Shown here in pieces: positions 15,977 to 20,445 of a stretch of 20,445 nt of DNA. This stretch comes from Coemansia sp. RSA 487 (taxonomy: Eukaryota > Kickxellomycota > Kickxellomycetes > Kickxellales > Kickxellaceae), in assembly GCA_027577595.1 (NCBI GenBank), contig JANBRJ010000158.1, positions 1-20,445 of the forward strand, given 5' to 3'. The notes below the pieces were generated by a model, which saw only the letters and a list, made by a program, of their open reading frames with translations, was not told the DNA's origin and searched no databases. The translations under genes were made by a program, and so were the position numbers. Within the stretch, counting starts at the first letter, position 1, and every line of letters starts with the position of its first letter.

Positions 15977-18424
15977 CTACACCTGATCCACAGCTTCTTT
16001 TGCGTCCTTCCAGATCTCTAGGTTCTTTTCCGCCCACTCCAAGTGCATTTTAGCCATTGAGACTAGCGCACCCTTGATATCGCGGACCTTTTGCTTTTGA
16101 AACCGATCAAGGTTATCCTGAGTGCTGGTGTTAATCAGCACCATATCGTTGTTCAGCATCTCCAGCTGCTCCTCCAGGATGTTGATCTTATCTGATGCAC
16201 GTCCGATCTGATTACGACGTAGTTGCTCAGGATCAACGTCCATCATCCCGTTCAGAGCGTACGTCAGTCGGTTCATTATGCCGTCGCCCAGAGCCTTCGG
16301 CGACCGCAGCAACCGAGAGCTGATCGATGCGTTGGACGATGCGCCTGCTCTTGAGCGGTCTAGCAGGGCGCCATCTCCAGACACAGGGTCTACAGCTGCT
16401 GTACCAGCGTCGCTGCCTGTGTTTACGTGCTGTCCATTGACGTGGCGATGGCTGTCGTTATGCCAGACTCGACCGTTGTGCCTCTCTCTCAGCGCCGGCG
16501 TCGACGCAGCTATCCCGCCAATGCTGTTATTAAGACCAGCCGCACGTCTTGTCGCATCATGTGTATCAGATATTGTCGATAGCATGTCATCATTTGCATG
16601 GTGTTTGGAAGACGACTGTCCAATATATTCTGACCGAGACATGTGCGCTGGCGAGCCGCCTGCCGCCAGATGATCACCAACAAAGCTGTTACGCTTGCTT
16701 CGTGCACGTGATCCCAGCATTGGTAGCGTGCTTCTAGTGCCGCCGCCCCAGCGCTGCGACTCTTCTTGCTGGAACTGTGCCAACGGGTCATCTTCAGCCG
16801 GCTCGTCGTCGGACGTCTGCGTTCCAAGCTCATTGCTTAGTCCCGTGGGTCTTGCAGAACCGCGACCAGCCCAGCCAGCCGAACCACCGCTGTTGGCCGT
16901 GCCAGACCGAGACCTACCGCGGAAAGAGTCCGACTGCTGCAGCTGGCTATTTGGCGAGTGGGCAAGTGCTGAATCTCTGGGGATGCTGCGTGGCGCAAGC
17001 GTTGGCGTGAATTCGCTGTGGTATCCGCCGGCGGTCGACGATACGCTGGGCTCGCGCGATCGCCCGCCTACATGTACAGCGCCCACGCCACTGCTGCCAT
17101 GCACCGAAGATGCATCAGTATTTGCCGTTTGTGGAGTAACAAACCCATGTTGGTTCTGCTGAGCCCCATCCCTTGGCAAATCATCGTCCTCTGCAGCATC
17201 GTGCTGCTGCCGGTGATATGCTTCGTTCTGCGCGCGAGACTCGCTGCCACCAGCGCCACTGCTATCGTTCCTAGCAGCACCGCCGGACCCGCCAACCGCC
17301 GCAGAAGAAGACTCCAGTGCATGTGCTAAACGCTTGGCTTCGTCGTCCGCCTGTAAGAGCCCCTCGAGCTTGTCGCGTTGTCGGAGGAGTGCCTCTTGGA
17401 CGTTCTCCACCTGCAAGTTTTTGAGCAGGCGAAAGCGCAGGACCTGCTTTATCGTATGCGAATACTGCGAATACTCGTGGATGGGCTCGCTGAGTTCTGA
17501 TTCCATCTGGTGCAGCAGCTGGCTAATCTCAATGTAAGAGTTGTCGACAGCCTGACCAGAGCGCTCAATCGCGGCAGCCAAGCCATCGGGGTGATCGATC
17601 AGGCTGAAGCCGTTCAGCGCAGCTCCAAGCTCCACATAGTCGTTCGATAGCTCGCCAAGCTTCCGGTAGATACGACGCTCGCCCTTCTCGACCGGGCCAG
17701 TGAACTGGTTCGCGTATTTGTTGGTGAACAGCTCACAATCCATCCAGCGGGGCTCAATGTTTTTTATGGGTGCCAAGGTGCTCGGTACGGGAACGTCACC
17801 GGCAAAAGCATTTGTAGCAGCAATCTTTGGCAGTTGAACGTTTGTTCCATCAGCAATCGAAGACCCCGGCGCACGCGATGGAGACGAATGCAAAGGGGAG
17901 CTCGGTATGTTCTTAATCACTGGCGAGTGAAGTACCTCCGTCCATGAAACGCCGTTCTCCATAAAACGGTGAAAGACGTGCTCACTGCTGAGAATGGGGT
18001 TCTCCGCAATATGATTGAGGAAGCGCTCAAGCAGGCGTTTGCGCCTCTCTATAATGTACTGGTCCTCTTTGGCACGCTTCTGGAGCACTGCGTATTGCGT
18101 CAAGGAGTGCTTTTCGGGAATGGGTGGGACTATAAAGGTTGGATACAAGCGGCACAGGCAGCTACGCAGGGACTCGAACTCGCTGTACCGCCGTCTGACC
18201 TCGTAGTCACCAAACACTATAGTGTAAGCGATAAAGGAAGACCCGCTGTCACTCATTTTCTCTGCCTCTGTTATATGGACAACATAGAAGGTGTGGGGTG
18301 GTTGGTACTCTGACTCTTGGCTTTCCGCTTGTTGCTGCTGTTGGCTTTTCTGCTGATTTGCGTCGTCGAGCAGTTCGTGTAGGTGCCGGTCAATGGCACA
18401 GCAATAGTCGTCAAAATCAGCCAT
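15977..18424 (-). CDS. PX-BAR sorting nexin, Snx41/Atg20 type
   Basis: 815 residues. Proteins of this family bind PI3P on endosomes and, with Snx4/Atg24, sort membrane proteins and help selective autophagy. The PX domain (about 44-156) has the phosphoinositide pocket motifs RRRYSEFESLR (77-87), PPIPEKH (100-106) and the basic ERRKRLLERFL (126-136), then HPIL-type ENPILSSEHVFHRFM. The BAR region starts at about 225 (RWMDCELFTNKYANQFTGP), forms helices to about 371, is interrupted by some 340 residues of Ser/Gly/Ala/Arg-rich disordered sequence (372-710), and ends with a coiled segment (727-812, DKINILEEQLEMLNNDM). A disordered gap inside the BAR domain is a known trait of Atg20. Snx41 and Atg20 are paralogues in yeast and I cannot tell which this is. 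The ATG is clear and no intron is required. Confidence 0.88.
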   Translation of the reverse strand: MADFDDYCCAIDRHLHELLDDANQQKSQQQQQAESQESEYQPPHTFYVVHITEAEKMSDSGSSFIAYTIVFGDYEVRRRYSEFESLRSCLCRLYPTFIVPPIPEKHSLTQYAVLQKRAKEDQYIIERRKRLLERFLNHIAENPILSSEHVFHRFMENGVSWTEVLHSPVIKNIPSSPLHSSPSRAPGSSIADGTNVQLPKIAATNAFAGDVPVPSTLAPIKNIEPRWMDCELFTNKYANQFTGPVEKGERRIYRKLGELSNDYVELGAALNGFSLIDHPDGLAAAIERSGQAVDNSYIEISQLLHQMESELSEPIHEYSQYSHTIKQVLRFRLLKNLQVENVQEALLRQRDKLEGLLQADDEAKRLAHALESSSAAVGGSGGAARNDSSGAGGSESRAQNEAYHRQQHDAAEDDDLPRDGAQQNQHGFVTPQTANTDASSVHGSSGVGAVHVGGRSREPSVSSTAGGYHSEFTPTLAPRSIPRDSALAHSPNSQLQQSDSFRGRSRSGTANSGGSAGWAGRGSARPTGLSNELGTQTSDDEPAEDDPLAQFQQEESQRWGGGTRSTLPMLGSRARSKRNSFVGDHLAAGGSPAHMSRSEYIGQSSSKHHANDDMLSTISDTHDATRRAAGLNNSIGGIAASTPALRERHNGRVWHNDSHRHVNGQHVNTGSDAGTAAVDPVSGDGALLDRSRAGASSNASISSRLLRSPKALGDGIMNRLTYALNGMMDVDPEQLRRNQIGRASDKINILEEQLEMLNNDMVLINTSTQDNLDRFQKQKVRDIKGALVSMAKMHLEWAEKNLEIWKDAKEAVDQV

Positions 18425-18923
18425 TTTGTTATTTTTGTCACTTGCGTAGACTGGTCCGAAAGAAAATAGCTAGAGGTAAAAAATAGGTGTGCAAAGATGT
18501 CTACGCAGATTGAAATGCTCGTGTGAAAAGGGACGAAATTAAGGAGGGCTGTTGGTATGCTCTGTCTGGAGGAGGTGGGCTCTTTGTGGGAAACCAATTG
18601 AAAAAGAAAGAATATAAAGGCCAGAAACACAGCAAGAGTAAAGCGAATTGAAAAAAGGTCAATAGAAAGAAGCGATTGAGGCTTTTTGTCGTTGCCAACC
18701 AAGAAACAGTAGTGAAAAAAAGGTAATGCATTGGTGAAGAGAAGAGAAGCAGTCTGTTACTTTTGAGCTGAAATGGGTTTTTGGGCGATGACGATTTTGG
18801 CATATACTAAAGGAGGGGATGGGGTGGCGAAGCACGTATTCTTGGCATCGTGTTGATAATTCAGTGTCACCAGACAGCGTTCAAAGGTACAGCATGTCTG
18901 GCATGTGTGACAAAAAACTGATG
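18425..18923. other. intergenic, promoter side of sorting nexin gene
   Basis: About 500 bases between the sorting-nexin start and the ABC-transporter remnant. The minus strand is pyrimidine-rich near the gene, as fungal promoters often are. No gene or RNA recognised. Confidence 0.45.
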
Positions 18924-19985
18924 TCACCTGCCCCTATTGGCGTCGGCAGTTTTTGTCCTTACTTGCTTCCGATATACTGTTTCAAGGTTGCTAAATTGTA
19001 TCATAGGCCCAAGAAGATGCGCTATGGTTTGAGTCGTGCAATTTTTGAACTCCTTTCGAATACCGCTCTGCATGATCTGGTCGGCTTTGGAATCGACATT
19101 GGTTGTGGCCTCATCGAGTAGCAAGATCTTGGGAAGCAAAAGAAGCGCCCGGCACAGGCTAATCAGCTGCCTTTGACCGGCACTGAAACTTTTACCATCA
19201 CAATTAGCCAATTTTTGTAGTCCAACACCTTCGGCCAAAGGATCCCATTGTAATCACCCAGCAAGTTCATTGGTCATATCTTGCTTGGTATACCCTCCAG
19301 ACGGTATCTCGAGTAACTCTGAAATTGGTGCCAGCTGTATAGCTTTCCATATTGCTTCATCAGAATTTTAGTGCAATGGATCGAAATTGGCACGAATAGT
19401 GCCAACAAACAGTGCATAATCTTGGGGATGATGTTAATACGTGAACGCAGGTCAAAAGGACCAATCGACGAAATGTTAACTCCGTCAATGGCAATCTTGC
19501 CACCTGCCGACTCAACCGGTCACATTAGCACTTGTGACACTGGGCTTTTGCCAGTCCCAGTACGTCCAACTAGCCCAATTTTTCATTGCTGCGTACTAAA
19601 AACGAGATATACTTGAGAGCCAGGTCGAGTCCAGGATGGTAGCGCGTGCTGTAGTCTTCGAATTCTATTATACCTGCGTTTGGCCAGCTTTTTAATAGAC
19701 AGGAGTGCTGAATAGCCATAGGTTCCTCTTGTGGCAGATTTTCCAGGTAAGACAACACTATTGAAAATTGTCGACGAAAGGTGCTAAAGTTGCCTTCCAT
19801 GCCGAAGAGAATGTTTAAATATCTTGCTAATTTCGTTGAAAGCAAGATAACAGCATTGACGTTGCCTGATGAAACAGCTTTTTCTTTACAAAACCGCTAC
19901 CAGATACTACATTCTAAAATCGTAGAACGGATAAGCTCTATCAGCTATCCAAGCTCCAGCCTCTTGTATGTGCATAGCAGAAAGT
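18924..19985 (-). pseudogene. broken ABCC-type ABC transporter, C-terminal part
   Basis: Reading leftward from about 19985 it follows the end of an ABCC (MRP/Ycf1-like) exporter: the last membrane region (RLELG...LIEL, ILLSTKLARYLNILFGMEG, aligning to RLE.VG and YLNWLVRM of MRP1), the linker VLSYLENLPQEEP, the NBD2 start GIIEFEDYSTRYHPGLDLALK, Walker A GRTGTGKS (19544-19567), the Q-loop segment NIIP/QDYALFVGTIRANFDPL, signature FSAGQRQLISLCRAL (motif core 19167-19187), Walker B KILLLDEATTNVD (19101-19130) and H-loop TIAH (19017-19028). It is not functional: reading frame changes occur before Walker A and at the Q-loop, and stops interrupt at 19520-19522, 19368-19370 and 19254-19256, with more stops upstream near 19900-19970. 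The Walker A is also altered after GKS (GKSP instead of GKSS). After the H-loop the match fades. Most of the transporter (TMD0/1, NBD1, most of TMD2) is absent. Confidence 0.88.
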
Positions 19986-20445
19986 AAAACAACTAGAAGT
20001 AATTCCAACCAGGATCAGCTTAGGCAGTTTCTTGCCAAAATTTACAAGCTTTTCACTTTATCTGGAAGACTTTACGCGCACATATATGTATTTTGTAAAG
20101 ATATATTTTTAGCCTTAAATGCAGCTGTGCCCAAACAAATGTTATAATTAACTAATATAACCACGAGGTGTTGGTAGAAATGGTGACTGTTTTATATACA
20201 AAGGAAATATAAGCTTTTGTATGAATAAAAGTATATTATCAAAAAAGCTGAAGTAGCGACCAAGAGCCGAAAAGACTTGTCTACCTACAATGGCATGGCA
20301 TGCTGTTAAATAATGGTGAATATACATCCGGTAATTAGATTGTGTCACAGAGTGAATGCTGAGGGCGGTTTTAGTGGATCATAGAACTTCCTTCTGTTTT
20401 ATCATTTTTGTAAAGTTTCTGGGTCAAAACTAATCTCCTTAGTCA
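19986..20445. other. AT-rich stretch beyond the ABC-transporter remnant
   Basis: 460 bases with no recognisable gene. A 66-codon minus frame (20348-20148) includes SALGRYFSFFDN, faintly like the SFFD motif of ABCC membrane domains, but the match is too short to extend the pseudogene with confidence. Confidence 0.4.

Noticed and set aside
20148-20348. Extension of the ABC-transporter remnant to the right
   Set aside because: Only a faint SFFD-like string is visible, too short and wrongly spaced from the next recognisable part to count as homology.

Overview
The window looks like fungal nuclear DNA: intron-poor genes, short AT-rich intergenic stretches, a GTAAGT...TAG spliceosomal intron, and fungal families (an Rrn3 with an acidic loop, a Snx41/Atg20-type sorting nexin, a Kex2-type secreted protein). 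The F-box/leucine-rich style of the first gene and the overall compactness remind me of early-diverging zygomycete fungi such as Kickxellomycotina (Coemansia-like). That placement is inference from family memory, not a search.

Layout, left to right. 1-940: no intact gene; a possible two-exon minus-strand coding remnant at 180-733 with a 15-bp tandem repeat. 941-2776 (-): F-box/LRR-like protein. 3234-4601 (-): prolidase (M24B metallopeptidase) with all metal ligands. 4602-6085: long non-coding stretch, with a doubtful small minus ORF at 5765-5998. 6086-8920 (+): 944-residue, mostly disordered protein ending in two cysteine clusters. 9013-9627 (-): mitochondrial TPR protein, convergent with the previous gene and divergent from the next. 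9903-12326 (+): RRN3, the RNA polymerase I initiation factor, in two exons. 12327-13433: non-coding. 13434-15041 (-): secreted, cysteine-free protein with a Met/Gln repeat and an Asn/Gly/Tyr-rich domain. 15042-15976: non-coding. 15977-18424 (-): PX-BAR sorting nexin of the Snx41/Atg20 type with a very large disordered gap inside the BAR region. 18924-19985 (-): broken C-terminal piece of an ABCC-type ABC transporter. 19986-20445: AT-rich, no gene seen.

The genes do not form a pathway. They are ordinary housekeeping functions (dipeptide turnover, rRNA synthesis, mitochondria, endosome/autophagy traffic) interspersed with fast-evolving proteins. The strongest candidates for something undescribed are the secreted Met/Gln-repeat protein and the cysteine-cluster disordered protein. 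I saw no CRISPR array, tRNA, rRNA or intact mobile element.
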